From assembly GCA_019685555.1 (NCBI GenBank), contig JABFQN010000001.1, positions 164,552 through 228,551 on the forward strand: a DNA stretch of 64,000 bases. Direction: 5' to 3'. A program made the position numbers and the translations under genes. Position 1 is the first letter of the stretch. Each line of letters opens with the position of its first letter. The notes beneath the pieces were generated by a model, which was given only the letters and a program-made list of their open reading frames with translations, made no database searches and was not told the origin of the DNA. Shown piece by piece: positions 50,769 through 61,097 of this stretch. This DNA comes from Candidatus Bathyarchaeota archaeon A05DMB-3 (GTDB taxonomy: Archaea; Thermoproteota; Bathyarchaeia; Bathyarchaeales; Bathycorpusculaceae).

Positions 50769-52646
50769 ATGGAGGAAAACGTGTTGTACGGATATGCTGG
50801 CAGGATTCTCCACATAGACCTAACAACTGGAAAAACCTACATAGAACCATTAAACGAAGAATACGCTAAAAAATACATTGGCGGAATAGGTTTAGGCATG
50901 CGCCTATGGCTTGACCATTCACAAGCTGGCGTGGAGCCCCTCAGTCCAGAAAACCCGCTGGTTTTGGCAACAGGACCAACATCAGGCACTATTTGGCCCA
51001 CTGGTGGAAACGGCCACGCTTTTGTGGCTAAGTCTCCACAGAGCTACGGCATAGGCGAATCAAAATCCCACGGAAGTTTCGGAACAGAGCTGAAAAGAGC
51101 TGGGTACGACGCTGTTATTTTCCATGGTAAGGCTGAAAAGCCAGTCTACGTTTGGATCGACGACGATTCCGTGCAGATTCTTGACGCTTCACATTTGTGG
51201 GGCAAGTCTCCAGCAGAAACAGAAGACACAATTAAGGAGGAGTTAGGCGACTATTACATTCGCGTTGCAGCCATAGGACCAGCTGGAGAAAAATTGGTGC
51301 GGATAGCATGCATCATTAATGAGAAGACTCGGGCTGCTGGCAGATGCGGAATGGGCGCCGTTATGGGTTCAAAGAATCTGAAGGCAATCGCTCTACGCGG
51401 AACAAAAGACATAACAGTTGCAAAACCAGACGAGTTCTTAGAGTTTGTAAAGGAATTTCATGAAAGAATGAAAGGTCCCGCAACAAAGAAATATCGCACA
51501 TTAGGCACTCCGGAAAACGTTCTGGTGCACAATGCTTTGCACTGCATGCCAACAAGAAACTACACTAATGCCTATTTTGAAGGCGCTGAAAAAGTTAGCG
51601 GCGAACTGCTAAACGAGAGATATGCGGCAAAAATTATCGGGTGCAGCTCATGTGCCATGAGATGCGAACATATCTGCGTTGTAAACGAAGGACCATACAA
51701 AGGCGCCATGGCGAGGGTTGAATATGAACCATTATGGGCTTTGGGACCATACTGTGGAGTGGACCGTCTTGACGCGGTAATTAAAGGGTCTGAGCTCTGC
51801 AATTATTATGGCATGGACTCCATAAGCGCCGGCGTAATTGTGGGTTTTGCCATGGACTGCTATGAAAACAGCATACTGACAAAGGAGGATATGGATGGAG
51901 TAGAGGCGCGGTTCGGAAGCCATGAAGCCCTCGTGAAGCTTATTGAGAAAATGGGAAAACGCGAGGGAATAGGCGACATCCTTGCAGAAGGCGTAAAATT
52001 CGCTGCTGAAAAAATTGGAAAAGGCTCAGAAAAACTAGCTCAACACATCAAAGGCGTCGAAGTTACAGGTTACGACCTAAGATGCCTCAAAACAGCAGCC
52101 TTAGGCTTTGCCGTTTCCTTCCGTGGAGCAGACCACAACAGGCATGGAGCCTACGCCTTCGACGTGAAAGGCAAAGTAAACCGTCTAAAAGCCGAGAAGG
52201 GTAGGGGAAAAATGGTTAAGGACATAGAGGATGTTTACACAATAATTGACTCGCTGATTATATGCAAGTTCTCAAGGGGTACATACTACAAGGAGTTCGA
52301 AGACTTGTCGAAAGTCTACACCCTCATAACGGGCTTTGAAACATCGCCGGAGGAAATGCGGCTTAAAGGAGAACGCATAAACAACCTTGCAAGAGTAATA
52401 AACACCCGAGAAGGCCTAGGCAGAAAAGACGACCACCTGCCATATAAGGTTATGCACCTTCCAATACCAGACGAAGGCCCAGCCAAAGGAGCCTACGTAA
52501 CCCAAGAAGAACTAGACCTATTATTGGACGACTATTACGAGGCTAGAGGATGGACAAGGGATGGCATACCAACCCCAGAGAAGCTTAAGGAGTTAGGCAT
52601 GGACGACCTAATCCCCATTGTGGAGGCTAAAATCCGAAAAGCCTAA
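50769..52646 (+). CDS. aor: tungsten-containing aldehyde ferredoxin oxidoreductase family enzyme
   Basis: A 625-residue AOR-family enzyme that oxidises aldehydes to acids with ferredoxin (or the reverse). The N-terminal domain (YGYAGRILHIDLTTGKTYIEPL) and the pterin-binding stretch CGMGAVMGSKNLKAIA are clear. The [4Fe-4S] cysteines lie in GCSSCAMRCEHICVV near residues 293-307, with a fourth Cys in IDSLIICKFSRG. The pterin-side motif DLRCLKTAALGFAVS occurs near 438. The aldehyde substrate is not identifiable. The next gene, a multi-cluster ferredoxin, is the usual redox partner. The MoaD-like protein at 34.4 kb could help make its tungstopterin. Confidence 0.9.
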   Translation: MEENVLYGYAGRILHIDLTTGKTYIEPLNEEYAKKYIGGIGLGMRLWLDHSQAGVEPLSPENPLVLATGPTSGTIWPTGGNGHAFVAKSPQSYGIGESKSHGSFGTELKRAGYDAVIFHGKAEKPVYVWIDDDSVQILDASHLWGKSPAETEDTIKEELGDYYIRVAAIGPAGEKLVRIACIINEKTRAAGRCGMGAVMGSKNLKAIALRGTKDITVAKPDEFLEFVKEFHERMKGPATKKYRTLGTPENVLVHNALHCMPTRNYTNAYFEGAEKVSGELLNERYAAKIIGCSSCAMRCEHICVVNEGPYKGAMARVEYEPLWALGPYCGVDRLDAVIKGSELCNYYGMDSISAGVIVGFAMDCYENSILTKEDMDGVEARFGSHEALVKLIEKMGKREGIGDILAEGVKFAAEKIGKGSEKLAQHIKGVEVTGYDLRCLKTAALGFAVSFRGADHNRHGAYAFDVKGKVNRLKAEKGRGKMVKDIEDVYTIIDSLIICKFSRGTYYKEFEDLSKVYTLITGFETSPEEMRLKGERINNLARVINTREGLGRKDDHLPYKVMHLPIPDEGPAKGAYVTQEELDLLLDDYYEARGWTRDGIPTPEKLKELGMDDLIPIVEAKIRKA

Positions 52647-52659
52647 GGAGGCATGAAAA

Positions 52660-53169
52660 ATGGTGAAAATTCACGAAAGAAAATTCGTTTCAGCCGACCC
52701 AGACAAGTGTGTTGGCTGCCAAGTCTGTGAATATATCTGCGCATGGACAAAAGAGAAAACCTTCAACCCGCTGAAATCGCGAATAAGGGTTGTTAGACTT
52801 AATCCGCTGGTTAACCTTTCAATAACCTGTAGGCTGTGCGAAGACCCGCCATGTGTAGCAGCATGCCCAAGAGACGCCCTAACCCAATCTGAAGAAAACG
52901 GAACAATCCTAGTAGACGAAGACAAGTGCAACGGCTGCGGATGGTGTATTGAGGCATGCGACTATGGAGCCATATCACTGCATCCGGAAAAGAAAGTGGT
53001 TTTTGTCTGCGACTTGTGCAAAGACAAACCTGATGGGCCTCAATGTGTTAAATGGTGTCCAGAAGAAGCCCTAGACCTTGTCACGGCGGATGTGCTAGCG
53101 CAGAAAGCCCGCATAACAGCCACAAAGAAGCTCTTCCAAGAAGCATTAAAAGTGGCGCCACCAACCTAA
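52660..53169 (+). CDS. polyferredoxin partner of AOR (four [4Fe-4S] clusters)
   Basis: A 169-residue HycB/DmsB-like electron-transfer protein. Four cysteine groups are visible: CVGCQVCEYIC, CRLCEDPPCVAAC, CNGCGWCIEAC and CDLCKDKPDGPQC. It starts 13 bases after the AOR stop with an AGGAGG ribosome-binding site and is presumably its electron acceptor or donor. The layout is like the small subunits that accompany AOR-type enzymes in several anaerobes. Confidence 0.88.
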   Translation: MVKIHERKFVSADPDKCVGCQVCEYICAWTKEKTFNPLKSRIRVVRLNPLVNLSITCRLCEDPPCVAACPRDALTQSEENGTILVDEDKCNGCGWCIEACDYGAISLHPEKKVVFVCDLCKDKPDGPQCVKWCPEEALDLVTADVLAQKARITATKKLFQEALKVAPPT

Positions 53170-53211
53170 ATCCTCTCCATTTTTATCTTCAACATTCAAA
53201 TATAAGTCCGC

Positions 53212-53706
53212 TCAAGGAAGAACCGATTTTAAAGAACAGAAGATTCTTTGCTCTGCAGCTGCAACTTCGCGTGAAAGACCCTCTCCAAAGTCTGTTTGTT
53301 TAGGTTCTATTAGGAGAAGAGCTATTTTGGCGTTTGTTGTTTTGGCGATGTATTCGCAGAATATCCGCAGAGGAAGCATATGGGTTGAAATGGCTGGAAA
53401 AACTTCAAGATGCTCTGGTTTGACAAGCCTGTATTCGCCTGGTTCTAAGCCCATAACTGCAGCGTCTATAAGCAAAACATGGGTCGGGTTAAATTCTACT
53501 ATTTGCTGGATGTAGCTTTCCGGAACAGTTTCACATTCGATTAGAAGGACTTTTTCTGAAACCTTCCCATATAGGTCGCGGACAATTTTCACGCCGATAA
53601 AGTCATCCATGCGAATGGGGTTTCCAATACCAGCAACAACAACTCTTTCGGCGTTGGAAAGCCATTCTTTAAGCTTTTTATCAGCAGACTTTTCTGTTGG
53701 CGTCAA
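53212..53706 (-). CDS. hydrogenase maturation endopeptidase
   Basis: A 164-residue HycI/HyaD-type protease that trims the C-terminus of the NiFe-hydrogenase large subunit after nickel insertion. The nickel-sensing motif GIGNPIRMDDFIGV (Asp residues) and LLIECETVPESY are characteristic, along with STHMLPLRIFCEYI (the second metal His). It is last in the hydrogenase operon, 34 bases after the large-subunit gene, whose C-terminal extension is its probable substrate. Confidence 0.9.
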   Translation of the reverse strand: MTPTEKSADKKLKEWLSNAERVVVAGIGNPIRMDDFIGVKIVRDLYGKVSEKVLLIECETVPESYIQQIVEFNPTHVLLIDAAVMGLEPGEYRLVKPEHLEVFPAISTHMLPLRIFCEYIAKTTNAKIALLLIEPKQTDFGEGLSREVAAAEQRIFCSLKSVLP

Positions 53707-53740
53707 GGAAGTTCTCCAAAAATAGATGAGATTTGGGCGG

Positions 53741-55195
53741 CTATCTTTGCACGGTTTTTACAAGTTTTCCTTTGTGGTTGTAGATTTCAACTGTGAGGGG
53801 CATTTGCCCTACAGCAAAGTGGGTTGCACAACCAAAGCATGGGTCATAAGCCCTAAAAGCCATCTCCACCATGTTAAGCAAGCCTTGGTCAACTTTGCCT
53901 CTATGAATCAAGCCTTTAGCCGCGTTCCGCACAGACATATTAATCGAAGGTGCGTTGTTCACAGTAGCCACAATAAGGTTAACATCCTTGATTAGGGCGT
54001 TCTCATCCAACACATAATGGTGGATTAACGTACCTCTAGCGGCTTCGACAACGCCGACGCCTTCGCCTGGTTTGCCCGGCTTGTTGCGCACATTCTTGCT
54101 TGTTATTTCCGGGTCTTTGACAAGTTCCACAGCCCGCTCAGCAGCATACAAAAGTTCAATAAGCCTAGCCCAATGATAAGCCAGTGTTGAATGCACTGGT
54201 TTTCCGTCCAAAGTCTTATACATAAACTCGTATTCCTCTTGGGCTAGAGGCGTCGCCATCCCATCAGCAGCGTTAAGCCTCCCTAATGGACCGACACGGT
54301 AAGCGCCGCTTTCCGGACCGTCCACAAAGCCTTTCCAGCCAATTTTCTTCAAGTATGGCTGTTTTACGTAGGTCCATGGTTCCACGTGTTCCGCTATGTG
54401 GTTCAAGTAGTCTTTTGCCTCAAACTTTACGAATTCTTTGCCGTTGGGGTCTACGACGCGTATTTTGCCGTCGTAAAAGTTCACTTTGTTGTTTTCGTCC
54501 ACCAAACCCATGTAGTAGGTGTGCAGAGTGTAAGCATCACTCTTAATTAAGTCTACATAATTGCTGTTGCCCAAAACAATGTCGTGGAAAAGTTTAATCG
54601 AAAACTTTGCAAACTCAACAGCTGAAGTTGCCATCTTTTCAATTTCTTGACGGTTCTCTTCGCTTAATGGTTTTGATATTCCGCCTGGCAAACCGCAGAC
54701 TGGATGAGTAGCCTTTCCACCGATAAGCTCTGTTATCCGCTGTCCATAAGCCCTATGCTTTATAACTTCCTTGCCAACATCTAAACCCGCCTTCTCAATA
54801 ACGCCTAAAACATTTCGCTTTTCTGGCGGTGCGTCTGGGCCAACAACAAAGTCTGGTCCGCCAAGATAATAGAAGTGCAATGTGTGGTCGTAAATGAAGT
54901 AGCCGCAGTACATTAATTCGCGAAGTTTTTTGGCTGGTTCAGGCGGCTCTACGCCAAAGCAAGCGTCTAAGGCTTTTGTTCCAGCCATGTGGTGGGCTAC
55001 GGGGCAAACGCCGCAGATTCTGCTGGTTAAAAGCGGCATGTCTTCAGCTTTACGTCCTACACAGAATTTTTCAAAACCGCGGAGTTCTGGAATCTGTAGG
55101 TAGGCGTTTTCCACTTCACCAGCATCGTTTAGGAATATGGCGATTTTCCCATGGCCTTCAAGTCTTGTTATTGGGTCTATGATTATTTCTTTCAT
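53741..55195 (-). CDS. mvhA: NiFe-hydrogenase large subunit (MvhA, group 3c-like)
   Basis: This subunit carries the NiFe site that splits or forms H2. The L1 motif RICGVCPVAHH has nickel cysteines at 61 and 64, and the L2 motif DPCFGCATH has C453 and C456. After His459, 25 residues remain and are expected to be cut by the protease encoded next. The first residues IDPITRLEGHGKI are the family start. It overlaps the small-subunit gene by 4 bases. Placed with mvhG, mvhD and hdrABC, it should feed electrons from H2 to the bifurcating heterodisulfide reductase complex. Confidence 0.95.
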   Translation of the reverse strand: MKEIIIDPITRLEGHGKIAIFLNDAGEVENAYLQIPELRGFEKFCVGRKAEDMPLLTSRICGVCPVAHHMAGTKALDACFGVEPPEPAKKLRELMYCGYFIYDHTLHFYYLGGPDFVVGPDAPPEKRNVLGVIEKAGLDVGKEVIKHRAYGQRITELIGGKATHPVCGLPGGISKPLSEENRQEIEKMATSAVEFAKFSIKLFHDIVLGNSNYVDLIKSDAYTLHTYYMGLVDENNKVNFYDGKIRVVDPNGKEFVKFEAKDYLNHIAEHVEPWTYVKQPYLKKIGWKGFVDGPESGAYRVGPLGRLNAADGMATPLAQEEYEFMYKTLDGKPVHSTLAYHWARLIELLYAAERAVELVKDPEITSKNVRNKPGKPGEGVGVVEAARGTLIHHYVLDENALIKDVNLIVATVNNAPSINMSVRNAAKGLIHRGKVDQGLLNMVEMAFRAYDPCFGCATHFAVGQMPLTVEIYNHKGKLVKTVQR

Positions 55196-56181
55196 TCGCG
55201 AATCACCTTCCTTCGCAATATTGAAGCGGGTAAACCGTACATGTAAAAGGTTCCAACAGGGTCTTTAATCTGTTCAATAAGTTTTTCAACCTCTTCCTCG
55301 GTGTACTTTTCCTTTTCCTCTTCTAAGCCGAGTATGGAAGCTAAAGCGCTTATCATGGCTGCTCCTTGTTCAGGCGTGTTTGGGCAGGGTCCACCGCAGC
55401 CAGTGCATGGCATGTCAGCTTTTAGGCATCTAGCCCCACAGCCGCCTCTTGTGGCGGGTCCCATGCAGAGGATTCCCTGCTCCAATAGGCATTTTTCTGG
55501 GTCAGGAACTTTTTCGTAGACGCGGTATATCCGCGAAATTTTCTTGTTCTCCTTCTTTTTGGGACATTCGTCGCATACAGACTTTAAGGGTGCAAGCACA
55601 GAGCCTTTCGGCGGAAGGTCACCTTTGGCTATGGCTTCTAAAGCGAATAGCGTGCGCTCCACTGCTGGCGGACAGCCAGGCACATAATAATCCACATCCA
55701 CTGTTTGGTCAAGAGTTCTAACCGTATCGTAAAATTCCGGGATTTCCAGTTCGCCTTCTTTAACATGCACTTTAGGCTGTGGAAAAACATTGTTGGGGTT
55801 AACGGTTGAAAATGTCTGGCCATAGACTTTTTCAAAGATTTCCTTCTTATCGTGGAGGTTTGCCAGTCCTGGGACACCGCCGAGATGGGCACACGCGCCA
55901 TAGGCGACAAGGATTTTCGATTTTTGCCTTAACAGTTTAGCCATATGCTCTTGTTCGCTGTTGCGGATTCCGCCATTGAAGAAGCAAACGTCTATGTATT
56001 TGTCGGGCATGGCTTCAACATCCTTGTATTTAATGTCCATGGCAACAGGCCAAAAGACTATGTCCGCAATTTGTATCACGTCGAGAATCTTCTCGTTTAT
56101 GTCCAAAACTGCGATTTCGCATCCGCCACAGCTTGCAGCCCAATAAAACGCGAATTTCAATTTTTGTTTTGTCATACGCAT
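55192..56181 (-). CDS. mvhG: NiFe-hydrogenase small subunit (MvhG)
   Basis: A 329-residue iron-sulfur subunit. The proximal-cluster motif YWAASCGGCEIAVLD is near residues 13-27, YGACAHLGGVPGL and YYVPGCPPAVERT supply further proximal ligands, and the C-terminal cysteine-rich part (KCLLEQGILCMGPATRGGC and CTGCGGPC) holds the other clusters. No signal peptide is present, so the enzyme is cytoplasmic. It starts 6 bases after hdrB. Confidence 0.94.
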   Translation of the reverse strand: MRMTKQKLKFAFYWAASCGGCEIAVLDINEKILDVIQIADIVFWPVAMDIKYKDVEAMPDKYIDVCFFNGGIRNSEQEHMAKLLRQKSKILVAYGACAHLGGVPGLANLHDKKEIFEKVYGQTFSTVNPNNVFPQPKVHVKEGELEIPEFYDTVRTLDQTVDVDYYVPGCPPAVERTLFALEAIAKGDLPPKGSVLAPLKSVCDECPKKKENKKISRIYRVYEKVPDPEKCLLEQGILCMGPATRGGCGARCLKADMPCTGCGGPCPNTPEQGAAMISALASILGLEEEKEKYTEEEVEKLIEQIKDPVGTFYMYGLPASILRRKVIRE

Positions 56182-56187
56182 CTCCTC

Positions 56188-57066
56188 CTATTTTATTAGG
56201 TTTAACAGTTCTGTGGGCTTAACCCTAAGCTCGTTTAGGGCAAGTTCTTCCGGCGAAAAGCCCATGGCTAAGCCTAAAAGCTGCGGGTAATGAAGTATTG
56301 GTAGATTGAATTTTTCGTTGAAGGCTCTTTCTATTCGGGGTTGGTTGAGGTCGAACATTATGTGGCAGAAGGGACAACATGTTATGAGGGCTTGGGCGCC
56401 TACGCTTCTAACATGGTCAAGCTTTTCTTTTGCCATTTGGAAGGGCACGTCTTCGTTTACGCCTATTATTGGGTTTCCACAGCACTCTGTTTCATCCATG
56501 TAATCTAGGCATTCAGCACCCGTCAGTCTAATCAAATCTTTTAGGGTTGTTGGGTTTTCAGGGTCGTCCCTCCCGACATATTTTCGCGGTCTTAACACGT
56601 GGCATCCACTATGCTGAGCCACGCGAAGACCAGACAAGGGTTTTGCAACGGCGTTCTTTATCTTTTCATAGCCCACGTCTTCAGAAAGCACGTAGATTAA
56701 GTGTTTAACGTCTATTGTGCCCTTAAACTCCATGCCGATTTCTTTTAGGTAGCCGTTTATTTTCTCCCTCAATTTTTTATCTTCTTTTAGAATTTTGTTG
56801 GTTTCGTTTAGGCTGCAGAAGCATCCGTTGCAAAGAGTCATGATGGGTAGACCTACTTTTTCCGCTGTGCAGAGGTTCTTCGCCGCCAGCGTCAGCATCA
56901 AGTCATGGTTAATCACGTCCATTGGATAGCCGCAACAGTTGTATTCTGGCATTTCCACAAGTTCCACGCCAAGTTTTGAAAGCACTTTCCGTGCTGAAAT
57001 CTCGTAGCTTGAAAGCCTATAGGGAATGACGCATCCCGTGAAAAGCAAATATTTTGGCTGACTCAT
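56188..57066 (-). CDS. hdrB: heterodisulfide reductase subunit B
   Basis: HdrB carries two CCG domains that hold noncubane [4Fe-4S] clusters for disulfide reduction. Domain 1 has TGCVIPYRLSSYE, EYNCCGYPMDV and TLCNGCFCSLNE. Domain 2 has HSGCHVLRP, ETECCGNPIIG and TCCPFCHIM. All expected cysteines are present. It overlaps hdrC by 4 bases. The physiological disulfide in a non-methanogen is unknown; CoM/CoB genes are not in the window. Confidence 0.95.
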   Translation of the reverse strand: MSQPKYLLFTGCVIPYRLSSYEISARKVLSKLGVELVEMPEYNCCGYPMDVINHDLMLTLAAKNLCTAEKVGLPIMTLCNGCFCSLNETNKILKEDKKLREKINGYLKEIGMEFKGTIDVKHLIYVLSEDVGYEKIKNAVAKPLSGLRVAQHSGCHVLRPRKYVGRDDPENPTTLKDLIRLTGAECLDYMDETECCGNPIIGVNEDVPFQMAKEKLDHVRSVGAQALITCCPFCHIMFDLNQPRIERAFNEKFNLPILHYPQLLGLAMGFSPEELALNELRVKPTELLNLIK

Positions 57067-57620
57067 TTACTCTCCACCTTCGCAATTGTCTGAACCTTTT
57101 CAAGTAAACCTGCCGAACCAGTAACCTCAAAAATCTTCAAAACATCTTTAAGGTTGGTTTTTGGCAGTGGCGGCAGTCCTTGTTCAACTCTCTTTTGAAG
57201 CCGCGATTCTGGAATTTCATAAACAAAACCTGTTTTCATAAGGTTGGCGGCTAACTCCTTGTAGACCAGTGGCAGCAGATTTTTGTCTTCAACCGCCATG
57301 TTTCGCAGTACCCGCACTATGCCGGCGATTTCCACGCCTTGGGGGCAGTGGTCGACGCATGTGAAGCATGAGGAGCAAAGCCACAAAGCGTTATTCAGCA
57401 AAAGCCTGTCTTTCAAGCCGAGTTGAACCATGCGGGCTATTCGTCTCGGTCTGTAAAATTCGCTGAACCTTGCAATGGGACAGTCGGCGGTGCAGGTTCC
57501 ACATTGGAAGCACACCATAACCTTTTCTGCACCATGCTTCTTGCTCATTTTATACTTGAATTTGGGGTCAAGCTCTTCAGCTTTAATTACTGGCGGAACA
57601 TACTCTTTCGCTTCAGTCAC
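57063..57620 (-). CDS. hdrC: heterodisulfide reductase subunit C
   Basis: A 185-residue protein with two [4Fe-4S] motifs: [12 protein letters not shown] and [12 protein letters not shown]. It passes electrons between HdrA and HdrB. The N-terminus is soluble and there is no membrane-spanning segment, as in cytoplasmic HdrABC rather than HdrDE. The gene overlaps both neighbours (mvhD and hdrB) by 4 bases, so translation is coupled. Confidence 0.94.
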   Translation of the reverse strand: MTEAKEYVPPVIKAEELDPKFKYKMSKKHGAEKVMVCFQCGTCTADCPIARFSEFYRPRRIARMVQLGLKDRLLLNNALWLCSSCFTCVDHCPQGVEIAGIVRVLRNMAVEDKNLLPLVYKELAANLMKTGFVYEIPESRLQKRVEQGLPPLPKTNLKDVLKIFEVTGSAGLLEKVQTIAKVESK

Positions 57621-58066
57621 GGCTGTTTTCCCTCCGTTTCCTCCATTTTTAACGGGTTTGGACCAAGCTTCTTTATCTGTTCAACCATATCTCGGACTAC
57701 GGCAGCGAATTTGTCTCCCTCACTGGCGGAGACCCATTCCAGCCGCACACGTTCAGGTTCTATTCCCAATTCTTTAAGCACCTTCTTTAATAGCATTACC
57801 CTTCTTAAAGCTTTGAAGTTGCCGCTAAGATAATGGCAGTCTGATGGTAAGTGGCATCCAGCCACCAAAACCCCGTCGGCGCCGTTTTTTAAGGCTTCCA
57901 GTATGAAGGCGGGGTCTATTCTTCCACTGCACATGACGCGGATTATTCTTATGTTTGGTGGGTATTGGATTCGGCTTACACCAGCCAGGTCTGCACCAGC
58001 ATAGGCGCACCAGTTGCAGAGGAAGCCTACAATTTTTGGTTCAAAATCTTTTTGAGCTTCGCTCAT
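57617..58066 (-). CDS. mvhD: MvhD/FlpD iron-sulfur subunit
   Basis: A 149-residue [2Fe-2S] protein linking hydrogenase and HdrA. The cysteine positions are classic: [41 protein letters not shown]. It overlaps the hdrA and hdrC genes by 4 bases. A second, regulator-fused MvhD domain occurs two genes upstream. Confidence 0.94.
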   Translation of the reverse strand: MSEAQKDFEPKIVGFLCNWCAYAGADLAGVSRIQYPPNIRIIRVMCSGRIDPAFILEALKNGADGVLVAGCHLPSDCHYLSGNFKALRRVMLLKKVLKELGIEPERVRLEWVSASEGDKFAAVVRDMVEQIKKLGPNPLKMEETEGKQP

Positions 58067-61000
58067 GCTGTTGCCACCTCCATCTCCTTTAGAATTGCCC
58101 TAACTTGAGCTAGGATTTCTTCATTTGTAAAGTGTCCGAGGGTTATGGCTTTTGTCGGGCATGCTGTTCCACAGACGCCACAGCCCTTGCATAAGGCTTC
58201 AATTACATGTGCGACTGTTTTGCCTTCTTTCTCCAGCATTTCAATCGCGCCGTAGGGGCAGAGATATTCACAGATTCTACATCCACTACATAAATCTTCA
58301 TCTACACTTGCCACTATTCCTTCCATTTCAAGAGCTTTTTTCGAAAGGATTGTGGCTGCCCGCGCGGCGGCTGCACATGCTTGTGAAATGCTTTCCTCTA
58401 TGAACTTGGGCGAATGCGCCATGCCGCATAAGAAGACGCCGTCTGTTTGGAAGTCCACTGGACGAAGCTTCATATGCGCTTCTAGGAAGAATCCATCCTT
58501 TGTCAGCGGAACTTTGAGCATTTCAGCTATGTGCTTGTTGTCTGGGTTTGGAATAGTGGCTGCGCTTAAAACGATAAGGTCTGGTTCCATTTGAACTTCT
58601 TGTTTTAGCACTGGCTCCCAGAAGGCGACTTTAAGCTTTCCACCCTCATTTTTGACTTTTGGCTTTCTCTCATCAGAATAGTTTATGAAGAGCACGCCTT
58701 TTGCCGCTGCTTCGCGGTAATATTCCTCTTTGAACCCGTAGCTTCTAACATCTTTGTAGAGGACGTAAACCTCAGTGTCTGGGTTTAACTCTTTGATTTT
58801 CAAGGCGTTTTTAATGGCTTGTCCACAGCATATCCGTGCACAATTAGGGCGTTCCTCGTTTCTTGCGCCGACACATTGAATCATGACAACTTTTTCAGCG
58901 TTGAATTCTCCTTTTGCGATTTTCTCTTCCAATTCGTGTTGGGTTACAACCCGCGGGTCTTCGCCATACAAGTATTCTTTTGGCTTGTATTCCACAGCGC
59001 CTGTGGCAACTATCACTATGCCATGTTCTATTTGTTTTTCTTCGCCGTTGCTAAGCCTTATTTTAGCTTTAAAATTGCCGACGAAACCGCTTACTTCAGT
59101 AACTTCTGCGCCAAGGTAAACGTGTATTCTATTGTTTTTCATAACAGCCTTAACAAGTCTCTGCAGATGCTTCTGCGGGTCTTCGCCTTCAAGTAGATAA
59201 TAGATTTTCCTCAAGTGTCCGCCAAGCTCTTTTTCGCGTTCTACAAGGTGGACTTCGAAGCCTTGATTCGCCAGTTCTAACGCGGCAGTCATCCCTGAAA
59301 CTCCGCCGCCGATAACTAAGCCTACGGGAGTAACGTTTACTGTTGGGTTCTTTAAGGGTTTTAATAGCCTAGCTTTTGCGACAACGGAGCGAACAAGGTC
59401 TTTGGCTTTTTCCGTTGCCTCCTTCGGCTCGTGCATGTGAACCCAACTGCACTGGTCGCGGATGTTCGCCATTTCAAACAAGTAGGAATTTAAGCCCGCT
59501 TCGCGGACAGTTTCTCTAAACAGGGGCTCGTGGGTTCTAGGCGTGCAAGAAGCCACAACAACACGGTTAAGCTTATACTCCTCAATTTTTTCCCTAATCC
59601 TTTTCTGAGTATCATCTGAACAGGTGTAAAGGTTGTCTTCAGCATAAACCACGTTTGGAAGCTTCTTAGCGTATTCAACCACTTCTGGAACGTTCACTAT
59701 GCCGCCGATGTTTATGCCACAATGGCATATGAAAACCCCTATGCGAGGCTCCTCTTGGCTCACATCCTTTTCAGTCGGATACTCCTTAACAGAGATAAGC
59801 TTGCCTCTTTCCGGAGCGATTATTGCCATGGCTTTCGCTGCAGCGGCACTTGCTTGGGCAACGCTTTCAGGAATATCCTTAGGCGAACTGAAGGCGCCGC
59901 AAACATATACGCCGGGTTTAGAGGTTTCCAGCGGAGTGAAAATGTTTGTCTGACAGAAGCGGTACTTGTTAAGTTTTATGCCTAAAGTTTCAGCCAGTTT
60001 TTCCACATTTTTCGGCGGCTGCATCCCCGTGGAAAGCACCACCATGTCGAACTCTTCAATTCTCGGAGTTTCATCTTCCCCAACATAGTGGACAAGCAGG
60101 TTGCCAGTCGCTGGGTCTTCGGTTATGCTTGCAACCCTTGAACGCACGAAGCGTATGCCATACTCCTCTTGAGCCCGCTTATAGTAGGCGTCAAACTCTT
60201 TTCCATAAGCACGAATATCCATGTAAAGAATTGTGCAGTCCAGTTTTGTGGGAACATGCTCCTTAGCGATAATTGCCTCTTTAATGCTATACATGCAACA
60301 AGCAGCTGAACAATAGTTGTTTCCAAGCTGAGCATCCCGCGAGCCAACACACTGGACAAAGGCGATTTTCCGCGGAATTTCGCCGTCCGAAGGCCTCAAA
60401 ACAATTCCAGCATAGGGTCCTGAAGCGCTTAGGATACGCTCAAACTCTATGCTTGTGACAACGTTTTGGTAACGTCCATACCCATACTCGCTTTTAAGCC
60501 TCGCATCGAAAGGTTCGAAGCCTGGAGCAAGAATTATTGAGCCTACGTTTAGGACTATTTCGCTGTCTTTCTGGTCGTACTCAACAGCATTCGCCTTGCA
60601 AACTTCTTGGCATGTTCTGCAGCCGATGCATTTTTCACGGTCTATTTTGAATTTTAACGGAACTGCTTGTGGAAACTCCACGTAGACGGCGCTTCTATCC
60701 GTTAAGCCCTTATTGTAGGTGTCAATGGCTTCCACCGGGCATTTTTGTGCACAAAGTCCGCAGCCATTGCATTTTTCTTCATTTATATAACGGCTTCTCT
60801 TTCGAACTTTTACTTCGAAGTTTCCAACTTCACCGCTTAAGCCTAAAACTTCGCTGTTCGTAATCAACGAAATATTGGGGTGTCTCCCAGCAGCAACAAG
60901 TTTAGGCGCCAAAATACACATGGAACAGTCGTTTGTTGGAAAAGTTTTGTCCAGCTGAGCCATGACGCCGCCAATACTAGGCGACTGGTCCACCATATAC

Positions 61001-61095
61001 ACTTTAAAGCCAGAATCAGCCAAGTCCAAAGCAGCTTGTATTCCAGCTACTCCGCCGCCGACAACCAGCACTGCACCAACTTTACCTTCAGCCAT
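58063..61095 (-). CDS. hdrA: double-length HdrA with two FAD domains
   Basis: This is the flavin subunit expected to bifurcate electrons. At 1010 residues it is much longer than standard HdrA (about 650). The first half has a FAD motif [16 protein letters not shown] near 11-26, [19 protein letters not shown] near 48-66, and ferredoxin motifs [11 protein letters not shown] and [11 protein letters not shown] near 109-166. The second half begins with [10 protein letters not shown] near 457 and has a second FAD motif [13 protein letters not shown] near 594 and C-terminal ferredoxins [11 protein letters not shown] and [11 protein letters not shown] near 935-980. It is preceded by GGAGG. Confidence 0.93.
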   Translation of the reverse strand: MAEGKVGAVLVVGGGVAGIQAALDLADSGFKVYMVDQSPSIGGVMAQLDKTFPTNDCSMCILAPKLVAAGRHPNISLITNSEVLGLSGEVGNFEVKVRKRSRYINEEKCNGCGLCAQKCPVEAIDTYNKGLTDRSAVYVEFPQAVPLKFKIDREKCIGCRTCQEVCKANAVEYDQKDSEIVLNVGSIILAPGFEPFDARLKSEYGYGRYQNVVTSIEFERILSASGPYAGIVLRPSDGEIPRKIAFVQCVGSRDAQLGNNYCSAACCMYSIKEAIIAKEHVPTKLDCTILYMDIRAYGKEFDAYYKRAQEEYGIRFVRSRVASITEDPATGNLLVHYVGEDETPRIEEFDMVVLSTGMQPPKNVEKLAETLGIKLNKYRFCQTNIFTPLETSKPGVYVCGAFSSPKDIPESVAQASAAAAKAMAIIAPERGKLISVKEYPTEKDVSQEEPRIGVFICHCGINIGGIVNVPEVVEYAKKLPNVVYAEDNLYTCSDDTQKRIREKIEEYKLNRVVVASCTPRTHEPLFRETVREAGLNSYLFEMANIRDQCSWVHMHEPKEATEKAKDLVRSVVAKARLLKPLKNPTVNVTPVGLVIGGGVSGMTAALELANQGFEVHLVEREKELGGHLRKIYYLLEGEDPQKHLQRLVKAVMKNNRIHVYLGAEVTEVSGFVGNFKAKIRLSNGEEKQIEHGIVIVATGAVEYKPKEYLYGEDPRVVTQHELEEKIAKGEFNAEKVVMIQCVGARNEERPNCARICCGQAIKNALKIKELNPDTEVYVLYKDVRSYGFKEEYYREAAAKGVLFINYSDERKPKVKNEGGKLKVAFWEPVLKQEVQMEPDLIVLSAATIPNPDNKHIAEMLKVPLTKDGFFLEAHMKLRPVDFQTDGVFLCGMAHSPKFIEESISQACAAAARAATILSKKALEMEGIVASVDEDLCSGCRICEYLCPYGAIEMLEKEGKTVAHVIEALCKGCGVCGTACPTKAITLGHFTNEEILAQVRAILKEMEVATA

Positions 61096-61097
61096 CT

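Noticed and set aside
53212..61095. Reading the HdrABC-MvhADG cluster as evidence of methanogenesis
   Set aside because: Hdr and Mvh homologues occur in many non-methanogens, and no mcr, mtr or CoM/CoB genes are seen in the window.
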